The position numbers and the translations under genes are program-made. The notes under the pieces are model-generated. The model had not been told where the DNA came from and ran no database searches. It worked only from the letters and a program-made list of their open reading frames with translations. DNA of 50,140 nucleotides from contig JBGUJZ010000046.1 of the NCBI GenBank assembly GCA_045114175.1, positions 1-50,140 on the forward strand, in the 5' to 3' direction. The stretch comes from Cacconaster sp045114175. Lineage in GTDB: Bacteria > Bacteroidota > Bacteroidia > Bacteroidales > UBA932. How positions within the stretch are numbered: position 1 is the first letter of the stretch; the number at the start of each line of letters is the position of its first letter. Of the stretch, positions 38,972-47,339 are shown piece after piece.

Positions 38972-39298
38972 TTAGATCTCTACAACGGGAGCTTCAGGAG
39001 CGTTCTTCATTACGGAAGCGATGCCATTGTCGCAGGTCTTCTCGCTAGCGTACATCTGGCTCTGTCCGATGACCTGGCCATTGGTAGCCTTGAGGCAGAA
39101 GAAAGGTTTGCCATTCTTAGCGACCTTCTTCTCGAAGCGCTTGATTTCTACAGCATTCTTCTTAACGGATTCGATACCGTTGAGGCAAGCAGCCTTCGTG
39201 TTGTAACCTTCGCTGGCAAGGATTACCTGGCCGTTGGTAGCTTTGAGATTGAACTGGAACTCACCGTTCTTTCTTACAGAAACTTCAAATTTTCCCAT
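38972..39298 (-). CDS. YegP-family (DUF1508) protein with two repeats
   Basis: A 108-residue cytoplasmic protein of two DUF1508 units: FQFNLKATNGQVILASEGYN at about 14-33 and FFCLKATNGQVIGQSQMYAS at about 65-84, each followed by a KxxCxNGIxSVxKN helix. The family is widespread and of unknown function. It is monocistronic, with a promoter upstream and a terminator downstream. Confidence 0.9.
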   Translation of the reverse strand: MGKFEVSVRKNGEFQFNLKATNGQVILASEGYNTKAACLNGIESVKKNAVEIKRFEKKVAKNGKPFFCLKATNGQVIGQSQMYASEKTCDNGIASVMKNAPEAPVVEI

Positions 39299-39326
39299 GG
39301 TGTTGTCGTTTAAATAGATGATACCA

Positions 39327-39334
39327 CAAATATA
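39327..39334 (-). promoter_or_regulatory. -7 box for the YegP-like gene
   Basis: TATATTTG on the minus strand, 28 nt before the ATG at 39298. Confidence 0.5.
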
Positions 39335-39349
39335 TAAATAAATGAATAA

Positions 39350-40054
39350 TTATCGAAAATCTTTCCGGATTCGAATGTCACACTCGGGGAGAGCACGGTT
39401 GAGCGCGGTGGATAGCTCTTCCAGGGAAGTGTCCGTCAGATGATAAGGCATCAGGGCCTTGGGCGCAATGATCTTGGCTGCTTCCACGGCCTGCTCAACG
39501 GTCATCGTATAGGGTTGGTTCACCGGCAGGAATGCCAGGTCAATCTGTCCGGCGAGTTCTTTCATCTCGGGGATTACCTCGGTGTCGCCGGCCACGTAAA
39601 CCTTGAATCCTGCGATATCAATCACGTAACCGTTGTCTTCCCGCGCCTTGGGATGGAACTTGGTGTGGCCCGGTGAGTTGTTGTAGGCTGGGACGGCCGT
39701 AACCGTGATGCCGTCGGTCAACGTAAGGCTCTTGCCGAGACGCAGCAGGGTGGCCTTCGGGAAGTGCTCGCAGACATCCGGCGAGCCGATGCAGGTCGCG
39801 CCGGCACGAATCGCCGAGGCAGCCAGCGTGGTGTCCAGGTGATCACTGTGACCGTGGGTGAAGAGTAGGGCGTCCGGAGCGGGAACCCCGCTGAAATCTA
39901 CGGTGTTGCCGTAATAATTGGCCACCGGATCTACCCAGACGGTGTAGCTGCGGTCGGAATCGGGCCACTGGATGGCGAGGGCCAGCGAGCCGTGGTTGAT
40001 GCAATAGACGGAGACCGTGAGGCCGAGTGCCGTGACAAATCTTTCTACAGTCAT
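39350..40054 (-). CDS. Metallo-beta-lactamase-fold metal-dependent hydrolase (UlaG-like)
   Basis: Start at the ATG at 40054 (MTVERFVTALGLTVSVYCIN); the frame upstream runs through the LytTR gene and is a shadow. The 234-residue protein has the two-metal motif THGHSDHLD (HxHxDH), then SPGHTKFHPK and VYVAGDTEVIPEM (final Asp ligand), and PYHLTD near the end. This is the UlaG-like, UPF0173-type branch; the substrate is unknown. Last gene of the ten-gene minus-strand run, 10 nt after the LytTR gene. Confidence 0.88.
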   Translation of the reverse strand: MTVERFVTALGLTVSVYCINHGSLALAIQWPDSDRSYTVWVDPVANYYGNTVDFSGVPAPDALLFTHGHSDHLDTTLAASAIRAGATCIGSPDVCEHFPKATLLRLGKSLTLTDGITVTAVPAYNNSPGHTKFHPKAREDNGYVIDIAGFKVYVAGDTEVIPEMKELAGQIDLAFLPVNQPYTMTVEQAVEAAKIIAPKALMPYHLTDTSLEELSTALNRALPECDIRIRKDFR

Positions 40055-40064
40055 ACGCGGTGAT

Positions 40065-40865
40065 TTAAAGCAGGGAAGAGAGCTTATCGTAATTCGGTTT
40101 GGAGACCGGGATGGAAGGGCAACCCTCCACATCCAGATCGGCCAGGATGAGTCCCTCGCGGTCGCGTCGCAGGATATTGACGTGCGCAGGGTTGACAATG
40201 CAGGTGCGGTGGCAGCGAACCATGCCGTGGTGGGCGAGCAGTTCCTCCGTCCGCTTCATGGAGTTGCGCAGCAGATAGTCGCGGATATGGGCCCCGTCCT
40301 GGTAGCAGATGTTCACATAGTTTTCCTTGGACTCAACGTAAAGCACCGCCTTGGGCGCGATGGTCAGCCGGAGTTTGCCGTTCGAATCGCGGAAGCGGAT
40401 GAGGTCTTCCGTATCCACTACGGCCGCCTCACGCATCCCGCGGATAATCATCAGCAAGGTGAGAATCGCGTACGGGAAAACCAGCACAGAGAAGGAATAG
40501 GCGAATAATTTGCCCCAGGCGCGGAAGAAGGTGATCGTTCCGTGCGAAATCAACGTAACGAAGAGTGCGGCAAAGGCACTGGCAATAAAGACTTCTGCCG
40601 TACACCATGCAATATAGAGCGGAAGGTTGAGGTTCAGTGACTTACGGGCAAAAAAGAAGATTAGTCGGGAGGATAGAAGCACCCCGAAAAGGATGCTGGT
40701 GACAATCGTTAAATTGAAGTCCAGCATGCCGCCTCCCATATCCAAAAATTCGAGGATATCAAAGGGATGGTACACCATCGATACGGCGAAAAAGAAGATG
40801 GGAAGTCCGACAAAGTGCCAGACCTGCACGCCAAACCGGTAGAAGTTCTTGGTTACTGCTGCCAT
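40065..40865 (-). CDS. Membrane-linked LytTR DNA-binding regulator
   Basis: A 266-residue protein with four predicted membrane helices (about 12-140; for instance FVGLPIFFFAVSMVYHPF and FSVLVFPYAILTLLMIIR) and a C-terminal LytTR domain (about 165-265; YVESKENYVNIC and VRCHRTCIVNPAHVNIL). LytTR domains bind promoter DNA; membrane fusion lets the protein sense the envelope directly, without a receiver domain. Position between DUF2207/LemA genes and the hydrolase suggests control of envelope functions, possibly of this operon (inference). Confidence 0.9.
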   Translation of the reverse strand: MAAVTKNFYRFGVQVWHFVGLPIFFFAVSMVYHPFDILEFLDMGGGMLDFNLTIVTSILFGVLLSSRLIFFFARKSLNLNLPLYIAWCTAEVFIASAFAALFVTLISHGTITFFRAWGKLFAYSFSVLVFPYAILTLLMIIRGMREAAVVDTEDLIRFRDSNGKLRLTIAPKAVLYVESKENYVNICYQDGAHIRDYLLRNSMKRTEELLAHHGMVRCHRTCIVNPAHVNILRRDREGLILADLDVEGCPSIPVSKPNYDKLSSLL

Positions 40866-40877
40866 GGGATTGCTCTG

Positions 40878-42506
40878 TTATCTTGCGCCACCGCCAAATC
40901 CGCCGCCGTGGAAGCCACCGCCTCCGCCAAAGGAGGCTCTGCCACCAAAACCGCTTCGAGCGGCTGCTGCTGCGGAACGGGCTGAAGCGTTGGTAATGCT
41001 GTTGGAAAGATCGCGGCTCATCCAGACCAACTGGCGGGCCGTGTAAGGATCGCTATAGACGGTCTGCTCAAAGACCTTGGGGTTGATTTCGGCGAGTTCT
41101 TTGGCCACCTTGTCGGCAATGCCGTAGAGGGCACCAAAGACCAGATAATCGTTCCACAACGCCACCTCCGCGGAGCCGCGCTCCTGGATCAAGGTGAAGT
41201 CTTTCAGGAACTTCTTGAGGCCAATCACTTTGCGGGCCTCTGTCTGTCCGCCCTCGCCGTCATAACCGTTCTGGGCAATCCGGTTCCGGGATTCGGTCTC
41301 CACGTTGGAGACCCAGCGCTCAATCTGTTTGCCGTTTCGGAGGCTCCAGCGGGAGAATTCGTGTTTCTGGAGAATCTGGTCGCTGCCGGAGGCCTCTTTC
41401 ATCATCCGGTACAGCATCCGCTCGCTCTCTGAAAGGGCTTCCTGTGAAGCCGCATCGTTGAAGGCAAGCTCTACGCGTTTGCCCTCTTTGCCATTGTGAA
41501 GCACGCTGAGCTGGCCGCGCTCAATCATTCTGAGAATCATGGCCGAAGCGATCGAGCTGCCCCCGGCAACGGCATTCACCTTTCGGAGAATATAGTCGCT
41601 CTGGAGGACATCTCCGCCATACGGAACGTCCCGGCACCAGTCAATCTGGCTCAACCGTGTTACCCCGAAAAGCTTCCGGTTGCGCTTGCGGATGGCTGCC
41701 GCCACTGCGATGGCGCCCAGGAAGGGGATTACGATGGTGAACAGAACCGTTAAGATCTTGGCGAACCAGGGCAGTTTGTCATCATCGCCGAAGTTTGAAC
41801 CCTCCAACGCCTTCTCCAGAACGTCGGAGAACGCTTTATCCGTGACGTGGGTCGGGGCGAAGACCCCCTTGTCGAAGCGGGCCAGCAGAATCACGGAGCT
41901 GCGGTCGGTGAAACGGGCGTCGGTACGGGCCGTGATGGTGCCGTTTGTAAAGGCACTGGTTCCCGCATAACCGAAGGCCCAGATACGCGCATTTTCGCTG
42001 GAGAAGCCCTCTACACCCGGGCCTGGAACCAGATCAACTTCTATCTGATCCGGCGGAGCGGAGAGCCCCTGCGAAACGAACTGGAAGTGCAGTCCGTCTG
42101 CTTCGTGGAACGATTCCACCAGTCCGGAGAGGCGGTAGGAGGCTGTAAAGCGATGGTCGCCCATCGAACCGAGGCCCCAGCAGAGCTCGTAGCCGTTCGA
42201 TTTGCGGACCAATCCGCATTTGCCGGTTTTCTGCGCCAGACTGCGGTTGATATCCCAGGATCCGATGTTCGTAAACGGCTGTCCCTCCTCCGAGACGGTG
42301 AAATCGGACAGGACGATATGATCCAGGTTATCCTTGACCAGATACCACTCGGTGCCGTGGTCTGCATGCAAGTCCCAGGTTTCCGAAACAAGTGCGGAGC
42401 CGTCACGGTTGAGCGTTACGACAATCCTCAGGTCGCGGACACGCGTGGCGCCGGCCTCCGTCAGGAAGCCTCCGAGCAGAACCAGCAGGCAGAGCAGTCG
42501 TTTCAT
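40878..42506 (-). CDS. DUF2207-domain membrane protein with Gly-rich tail
   Basis: A 542-residue protein: signal peptide (1-20), exported beta-rich DUF2207 domain (about 22-230; VTLNRDGSALVSETWDL and YELCWGLGSMGDHRFTASY), one or two membrane helices (about 255-270), a cytoplasmic region, and a Gly/Phe-rich end (GGRASFGGGGGFHGGGFGGG). LemA and DUF2207 genes are often neighbours, as here, where the stop-start junction shares one base. Function unknown; an envelope-stress role is often assumed. Confidence 0.88.
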   Translation of the reverse strand: MKRLLCLLVLLGGFLTEAGATRVRDLRIVVTLNRDGSALVSETWDLHADHGTEWYLVKDNLDHIVLSDFTVSEEGQPFTNIGSWDINRSLAQKTGKCGLVRKSNGYELCWGLGSMGDHRFTASYRLSGLVESFHEADGLHFQFVSQGLSAPPDQIEVDLVPGPGVEGFSSENARIWAFGYAGTSAFTNGTITARTDARFTDRSSVILLARFDKGVFAPTHVTDKAFSDVLEKALEGSNFGDDDKLPWFAKILTVLFTIVIPFLGAIAVAAAIRKRNRKLFGVTRLSQIDWCRDVPYGGDVLQSDYILRKVNAVAGGSSIASAMILRMIERGQLSVLHNGKEGKRVELAFNDAASQEALSESERMLYRMMKEASGSDQILQKHEFSRWSLRNGKQIERWVSNVETESRNRIAQNGYDGEGGQTEARKVIGLKKFLKDFTLIQERGSAEVALWNDYLVFGALYGIADKVAKELAEINPKVFEQTVYSDPYTARQLVWMSRDLSNSITNASARSAAAAARSGFGGRASFGGGGGFHGGGFGGGAR

Positions 42507-43054
42507 CAGCGCATCGAGGGCATTTCAGTCTTGCCCTTAGGCTCAGCGAGATACTCCCGCTCAGCAAAACGGAAGATGGATGCGGCGATCGAATCCGGGA
42601 ACTGGCGGACCAACCGGTTGTACTTGGTGACGGTGTCGTTGTACACCATGCGGCTCGTACGAACCTGATTTTCATAGGTGTTGACGCTATCCATCGTCTT
42701 GCCGTACATTTCGTTGGCCTTGAGGTTCGGATACTGCTCAGCCACTACGTTGATCTGACGGAGCACTTCAGCCATCTTCTCCTCGTTGCCCTGCACATCG
42801 GCTGCGGTAGCGTTGCGGCCAACCGCGGTGCGCTGGGCAATGATGTCCATCAAGGTTTTGTATTCGTGTTCGTCATAACCCTTGGTCAGTTCTACCAGGG
42901 CCGTCAGGGCATCCCAGCGGCTGTTCTGCTGAACGCCGATCTGACTCAGCGAATTCTTGCATAATTCCTCTGCGGAAACCAGTTTGCGCTGTGCGGCGAT
43001 CAGCCAGAGAACGATCACCAGAACAACGGCGAGAATAATAATCGTGATAGTCAT
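42506..43054 (-). CDS. lemA: LemA family protein
   Basis: A 182-residue protein with one N-terminal helix anchor (ITIIILAVVLVIVLWLIAAQ) and the long helical LemA domain: NSLSQIGVQQNSRWDALTAL, then NLKANEMYGKTMDSVNTYEN and YNDTVTKYNRLVRQFP, all well conserved. The final codon overlaps the start of the DUF2207 gene. LemA proteins have no established molecular function. Confidence 0.95.
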   Translation of the reverse strand: MTITIIILAVVLVIVLWLIAAQRKLVSAEELCKNSLSQIGVQQNSRWDALTALVELTKGYDEHEYKTLMDIIAQRTAVGRNATAADVQGNEEKMAEVLRQINVVAEQYPNLKANEMYGKTMDSVNTYENQVRTSRMVYNDTVTKYNRLVRQFPDSIAASIFRFAEREYLAEPKGKTEMPSMR

Positions 43055-43060
43055 AATTCT

Positions 43061-43267
43061 TTATTGTTTAGAGATGTAGGTGCCATCCGAAGGGATGACG
43101 ATCAGTGCAATCAAGTAAGCCAGCAGACCGCCGCCCGCTGCAAAAATGCAGATCAGCCAGGCCAGCCGAACGATGGTGGGGTCAATCTCAAAGTAATCGG
43201 CAATGCCGTTACAGACGCCGCCGATCATGCGCCCTTGTTGCTTTCTGTAAAGTTTTTTTACTGCCAT
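43061..43267 (-). CDS. PspC-domain protein
   Basis: ATG at 43267 gives 68 residues (an upstream TTG adds three). The motif KQQGRMIGGVCNGIADYFEI, then VRLAWLICIFAAGGGLLAYL, is the PspC domain: a short basic lead and one membrane helix, ending in VIPSDGTY. PspC takes part in phage-shock-type envelope stress responses. The gene start lies within the last 59 nt of the neighbouring lipoprotein gene. Confidence 0.92.
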   Translation of the reverse strand: MAVKKLYRKQQGRMIGGVCNGIADYFEIDPTIVRLAWLICIFAAGGGLLAYLIALIVIPSDGTYISKQ

Positions 43268-44345
43268 ATTGTGCAAATTTTAAGTTGTCGTCAGAGTTGG
43301 GAGCGAGCATCGAAGAGAGTTCAACGGTGCAGTCAACCACCTTCAAGGGGCCCGTAAAGGTTCCTTCGCGTTCACCGCCGTAGATGGGATCGCTGCCGCG
43401 GACTGTGTAGTTCAGTCGCATCTTCTCCTCCTCGACCTTGGTCAGTTCGATACCGCCGTCATCAATCAGCACTTTGAGCTGGCCTTTCCAGGTGGCCACA
43501 CAGGAGCCGTCGACAATTCCTTCCGCTTGGTCAATCACACCGGAAATCAGGTCGCCCGGAACCATGCCGCGGCTGACGGTGAAGTTGCCTTCCGGGATAT
43601 CGTTCACGCTGCCCTTCGTTTTAAGAAGTTCCAGGTAGAGCGCTTCGCTCTCTTCCATGAGGACGCGGATGGTCCAGTTATCGGCGCTGACATTGTAGAA
43701 ATCACCGTAGTAGTAAGCGGTAAACCCTGCCGTAAGCGGTTCTGCAGGCTCCTGAATCACCATCTCGAGGGGACCTTCGTAGGTGAACTCCTTGGATTCG
43801 CCATTCACGGTGATGGCGGCGCTCACCAGGTAATTCTTTCCGTTGCGGGTGACGGTAGCCGTTGCCTGGCTTACCGGGAAAGCCTCGCCGTCTTTCTTGT
43901 TGGTCTGCTTGTAGTAAGCCGTTCCGTAATAGCCGGCGATCGAGTTCAAATCCAGATCGCTGTACTCTTTCAGGTCAATCGAGTAGCCGGCATCAATCCA
44001 TGCCTGCAGATACTCCATCAGGGTATAGGCGGATGAAGGAACCAGTTCTCCCGGAACGAGCGTGTTGTCCGTGTCAAGCGTATAAGTGCCTTCGGGCAGG
44101 GTTTTTCGGTCCGCATCGCCCGGTGCAATCAAATCTAGCGTGAGGGTTTCACCGACCTTGCGGTAGGAGCCGTCGCTTTTGAGACGTCCGTACTGGATGG
44201 TCAGAACGTAGTTGGTGGTTCCGTTCCCGTAATAATCACAATAGCAGATCGCATCTACGTGGACTTCGCTGTCGTCCGTTTTGCCGCAACCGGCAACCAG
44301 CAGCAGCCCTGCAAAAGTTAAGGAAATAGCTATGAGTCGTTTCAT
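43209..44345 (-). CDS. Lipoprotein with internally duplicated beta domain
   Basis: Start at the ATG at 44345 (MKRLIAISLTFAGLLLVAGC); 378 residues. The mature part has two similar halves: CYCDYYGNGTTNYVLTIQYG with LPEGTYTLDTDNTLVPGELV and EFTYEGPLEMV, and AYYYGDFYNVSADNWTIRVL with IPEGNFTVSRGMVPGDLISG and GTFTGPLKVV. I know no family name; it looks like a Bacteroidales beta-sandwich lipoprotein. Its last 20 residues (KFAQYGSKKTLQKATRAHDR) are read through the start of pspC in another frame, so the natural stop may have been lost. Confidence 0.75.
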   Translation of the reverse strand: MKRLIAISLTFAGLLLVAGCGKTDDSEVHVDAICYCDYYGNGTTNYVLTIQYGRLKSDGSYRKVGETLTLDLIAPGDADRKTLPEGTYTLDTDNTLVPGELVPSSAYTLMEYLQAWIDAGYSIDLKEYSDLDLNSIAGYYGTAYYKQTNKKDGEAFPVSQATATVTRNGKNYLVSAAITVNGESKEFTYEGPLEMVIQEPAEPLTAGFTAYYYGDFYNVSADNWTIRVLMEESEALYLELLKTKGSVNDIPEGNFTVSRGMVPGDLISGVIDQAEGIVDGSCVATWKGQLKVLIDDGGIELTKVEEEKMRLNYTVRGSDPIYGGEREGTFTGPLKVVDCTVELSSMLAPNSDDNLKFAQYGSKKTLQKATRAHDRRRL

Positions 44346-44349
44346 GATT

Positions 44350-45177
44350 CTAATAGATTTCAAATTTACCGACCTGTACGCCCTGGCAGCCAGCCTGCAC
44401 GATGGGAACATCCTTGCCGTCCAGGTCTTTCACAATGAGCGGCTCTTTGATGAAGGTGTGGCTGTGTCCGCCCACCACGAGGTCGATGTTGCGCGAAGCG
44501 GCCACCAGCACTTCGTCGGAAGGACGGTCCGGGGTGCCGCCCCGATAGCCAAGGTGCGAGAGGAAGATGACCAGGTCACACTTCTTCTCCTTCTTGAGGA
44601 ATTCTGCCCAATGGTTCACTTCAGCGATGGTGTTGAGGCGCTTCATGCCGTCGAGGTGCGAATGCATCACGTTGCCCTCCAGATAGGAGGTGGCGCCTAC
44701 GATGCCGATCTTCATGCCGCCGCGCTTGACAATCGTCCAGGGTTTCACCAGTTTGCGGAGGCAGGTGTTCGAGAAGTCATAGTTGCAGGTGAGGGTGGTG
44801 AAGCGGGCCTTCTTGAGTCGGCGGGCCAGCTCCTCCTTGCCGTTGTCGAATTCGTGGTTGCCGAGGGTAGCCACGTCGTACTTCATGGCATTGACCAGTT
44901 CAATCTCCAGGTCGCCTTTGGCCACGGTGAAATAGGGGGTACCCTGGTTGTAGTCACCGGCATCGAGCAGCAGGACTTTGTCCTTGCCATACTGTTCGCG
45001 TACCTGACGAATATATTCCATCCGGCGCTCCACGCCTCCGAAACCTTTGTCGCGGCCCACGCGAAGCGGCTCAATCTGGCTGTGGGAGTCGTTGGTATGC
45101 AGGATAACAAGCCGCTGGGCATCTGCGAGGGATGCGGTAGCGGCGAGCAGTGCGATGAAAATAAAGAATCGTTTCAT
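44350..45177 (-). CDS. Periplasmic 5'-nucleotidase, N-terminal metallophosphatase half
   Basis: Start at 45177 (MKRFFIFIALLAATASLADA). The 275-residue product is the catalytic half of a UshA-like 5'-nucleotidase: HTNDSHSQIEP, DAGDYNQGTP, TLGNHEFDNG, FLSHLGYRGG and VVGGHSHTF hold the two-metal ligands. The substrate-binding C-terminal half is encoded by the gene immediately upstream, with its own signal peptide, so the enzyme is split. It ends 4 nt before the lipoprotein start. Confidence 0.9.
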   Translation of the reverse strand: MKRFFIFIALLAATASLADAQRLVILHTNDSHSQIEPLRVGRDKGFGGVERRMEYIRQVREQYGKDKVLLLDAGDYNQGTPYFTVAKGDLEIELVNAMKYDVATLGNHEFDNGKEELARRLKKARFTTLTCNYDFSNTCLRKLVKPWTIVKRGGMKIGIVGATSYLEGNVMHSHLDGMKRLNTIAEVNHWAEFLKKEKKCDLVIFLSHLGYRGGTPDRPSDEVLVAASRNIDLVVGGHSHTFIKEPLIVKDLDGKDVPIVQAGCQGVQVGKFEIY

Positions 45178-45190
45178 GGTTGCTCCTCCC

Positions 45191-45928
45191 TTAGTCAATG
45201 GTTACACGGCTATCCTTGAACAGGCGGATGGTTTTGCCCTCCGCGTTCATCTCCCGGATATAATCCACGATGGCGTCCCGGATGAGAATACCGGTTTCCA
45301 CCTTGTTCCTGGCGATCTTGGTGAAGTTGACCCCGTCGCCGCCTTCCATCAGGAAGTCAATGGTGGCCATGCGATAGGTGTGGTCAATGTCGAAAGGCTT
45401 GTCCCCAATGCGCAGGGTGACGATCTCTCCCTTCTTGGCAACCATATAGACATTGCTGAGCGCTTCCGGCCGCTTTGCCATCTGGTTGAAAAACCTCAGC
45501 AAATCGCGGCCCTTGATGTCGAAGACCACGATATGGTTTTCAAAGGGGAAGATGGAGAAGATGTCATAGACGCGGACAGCGCCCTTGGGGAGGCTGGTGC
45601 GGATGCCGCCGAAATTGGTCAGTGCCAGATCCACGCGTTTGCCCACCGCCTTTTCCGCGGTTTCCCGAATGACGTCGGCCGCAAAGTTGGAAAGACCGCT
45701 TTCGGGACGCGAACTGCGGTACTCATCCTCACTGTAGCCGATGATCTCCTGCAGCGGAGCGACCATCGGGCTGTATTTGTCAATAATCTTGGCAGCGGTC
45801 TGGTCGGTACCGGTATCGTACCGGCTGTCCATCCGCTCATAGCTCCATTTGTACTTGAGCTGGGCTGAAACCGTTGCAGGAAGCAGCGCCAGCAGCACAA
45901 ACAGGAGGGTAAAACGTTTGAGGTTCAT
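45191..45928 (-). CDS. 5'-nucleotidase C-terminal (substrate-binding) domain protein
   Basis: A 245-residue exported protein (signal peptide ending PATVSAQ) made only of the 5'-nucleotidase C-terminal domain: ESGLSNFAADVIRETAEKAV, LTNFGGIRTSLPKGAV, FPFENHIVVFDIKGRDLL and MATIDFLMEGGDGVNF. In UshA the equivalent domain binds the nucleotide base. Together with the next gene (13 nt downstream) it should rebuild a two-chain nucleotidase. Confidence 0.9.
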   Translation of the reverse strand: MNLKRFTLLFVLLALLPATVSAQLKYKWSYERMDSRYDTGTDQTAAKIIDKYSPMVAPLQEIIGYSEDEYRSSRPESGLSNFAADVIRETAEKAVGKRVDLALTNFGGIRTSLPKGAVRVYDIFSIFPFENHIVVFDIKGRDLLRFFNQMAKRPEALSNVYMVAKKGEIVTLRIGDKPFDIDHTYRMATIDFLMEGGDGVNFTKIARNKVETGILIRDAIVDYIREMNAEGKTIRLFKDSRVTID

Positions 45929-45944
45929 ATAGGAAAAGGTTTGA

Positions 45945-47327
45945 TTATTCTTTCATGCGAATCCAGTGCCACAAATCCTTGAACGACGACTTCTTGCCGT
46001 ACATCAGGATACCCGCCTTGTAAATCTTTGCCGATACCCAGGCGGTACCCAGGAAGGTCAGCAGCAGTAGCACCAGCGACAGAATCAGCTGCCATGCCGG
46101 CACCACATCGAAGGGGATGCGGGCCAGCATCACCATCGGGGAGGTCCAGGGGATGATGGAGGCCCAGACGGAGAGCGGGCTGCTCGGATGCTCAAAGGTA
46201 TGCAGCATGATAAAGAGTCCGATAATCAGCGGTAAGGTCAGCGGTAGTTGCAGCTGTTGCGTATCGGCCTCATTGTCCACGGCAGACCCAATGGCGGCGA
46301 ACATGGCCGCATAAAGCAGGTAGCCCAGCAGGAAGTACAGCAGGAAGCATCCCACTATATAACCCCAATTGAGGCCGCGGATCTGGGAGACGATCTTCAA
46401 CGCTTCCGGCGCGTTTTCATCCGCTGCGACCTGGGTCAGCTGGTCCAGGTTGCCCGGATGGATGCCGACCGACGGGTCCGAGGCCATCTGGGCGAGTTGC
46501 TCCGTATTGCCGAGCGAACCCAGCATTTTCGGGCCTGCAGCACCCATCACGCCACCGGCAATGGCGGCGGTCAGGCCGATCCAGATGGCGAACTGTGTGA
46601 GGGCCACCAACGCAACGCCCACGATCTTGCCAATCATCAGGTCAACGCTGTTCACGGAGGAGACGATCACCTCCACCACGCGGCTGCTCTTTTCGTCGAT
46701 CACGCTGCGCATCACCATCGTACCGAACATGAAGACAAAGAGATAGATGAGGAAGCTCATGACGTAGGAGATAATCATGTAGATCTCCACGGAGTCCTCC
46801 TCCGCCTTGCCGTCTTCCTTCAGCGTGAGGGTATTCAGCTTGATATCCGTCTTGACGTCGGCCAGGATTTCCTGCAGGTTGCCTATCTTGTAGTGGGCCA
46901 GCTTGCGCTCTTCCACCGCCTTGTTGACGGTGCGCCCCACGGCCGCCTTGACCTCGATGTTGAGCGGTTCCTTGGAGTAGGTGGTGACGGAGACTTCGTC
47001 TTTGTCGTTGTAATCAGAGATATCTACGATGGCGTAGAGCCCCATCTCCTTGAAAAGATCCTTCATCAGGTCCAGGGTTTCTCCCTCGGCGGCCAGTTCG
47101 TAGTGGGTATTGCCGCTGTCTTCAAAAAGGGCGGCGATTTCACCGGTTCCGTCTATGATCTTGACCTTCTGTTCGCTTCCGCCGCCCCAGAGCATGATGA
47201 GTGTAGGCACACAGATGAGCGCACCAAAGAGGAGCGGGGTGAGGAGGGTGGTGAGAATAAAGGATTTCTTGCGGACGCGGACTGAATATTCATGGCTGAT
47301 GACCAGACCGATTTTTGAAAGATTCAT
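45945..47327 (-). CDS. ABC-2-type transporter permease (NatB-like)
   Basis: A 460-residue permease: N-terminal membrane helix (SFILTTLLTPLLFGALICVP), a large external domain (about 60-175) and then five or six helices, with the ABC-2 phrase GTMVMRSVIDEKSSRVVEVI. Similar to NatB/YhaP exporters of sodium or hydrophobic compounds. Begins 12 nt after the ATPase gene; substrate unknown. Confidence 0.88.
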   Translation of the reverse strand: MNLSKIGLVISHEYSVRVRKKSFILTTLLTPLLFGALICVPTLIMLWGGGSEQKVKIIDGTGEIAALFEDSGNTHYELAAEGETLDLMKDLFKEMGLYAIVDISDYNDKDEVSVTTYSKEPLNIEVKAAVGRTVNKAVEERKLAHYKIGNLQEILADVKTDIKLNTLTLKEDGKAEEDSVEIYMIISYVMSFLIYLFVFMFGTMVMRSVIDEKSSRVVEVIVSSVNSVDLMIGKIVGVALVALTQFAIWIGLTAAIAGGVMGAAGPKMLGSLGNTEQLAQMASDPSVGIHPGNLDQLTQVAADENAPEALKIVSQIRGLNWGYIVGCFLLYFLLGYLLYAAMFAAIGSAVDNEADTQQLQLPLTLPLIIGLFIMLHTFEHPSSPLSVWASIIPWTSPMVMLARIPFDVVPAWQLILSLVLLLLTFLGTAWVSAKIYKAGILMYGKKSSFKDLWHWIRMKE

Positions 47328-47339
47328 ACGATGCTCCTC

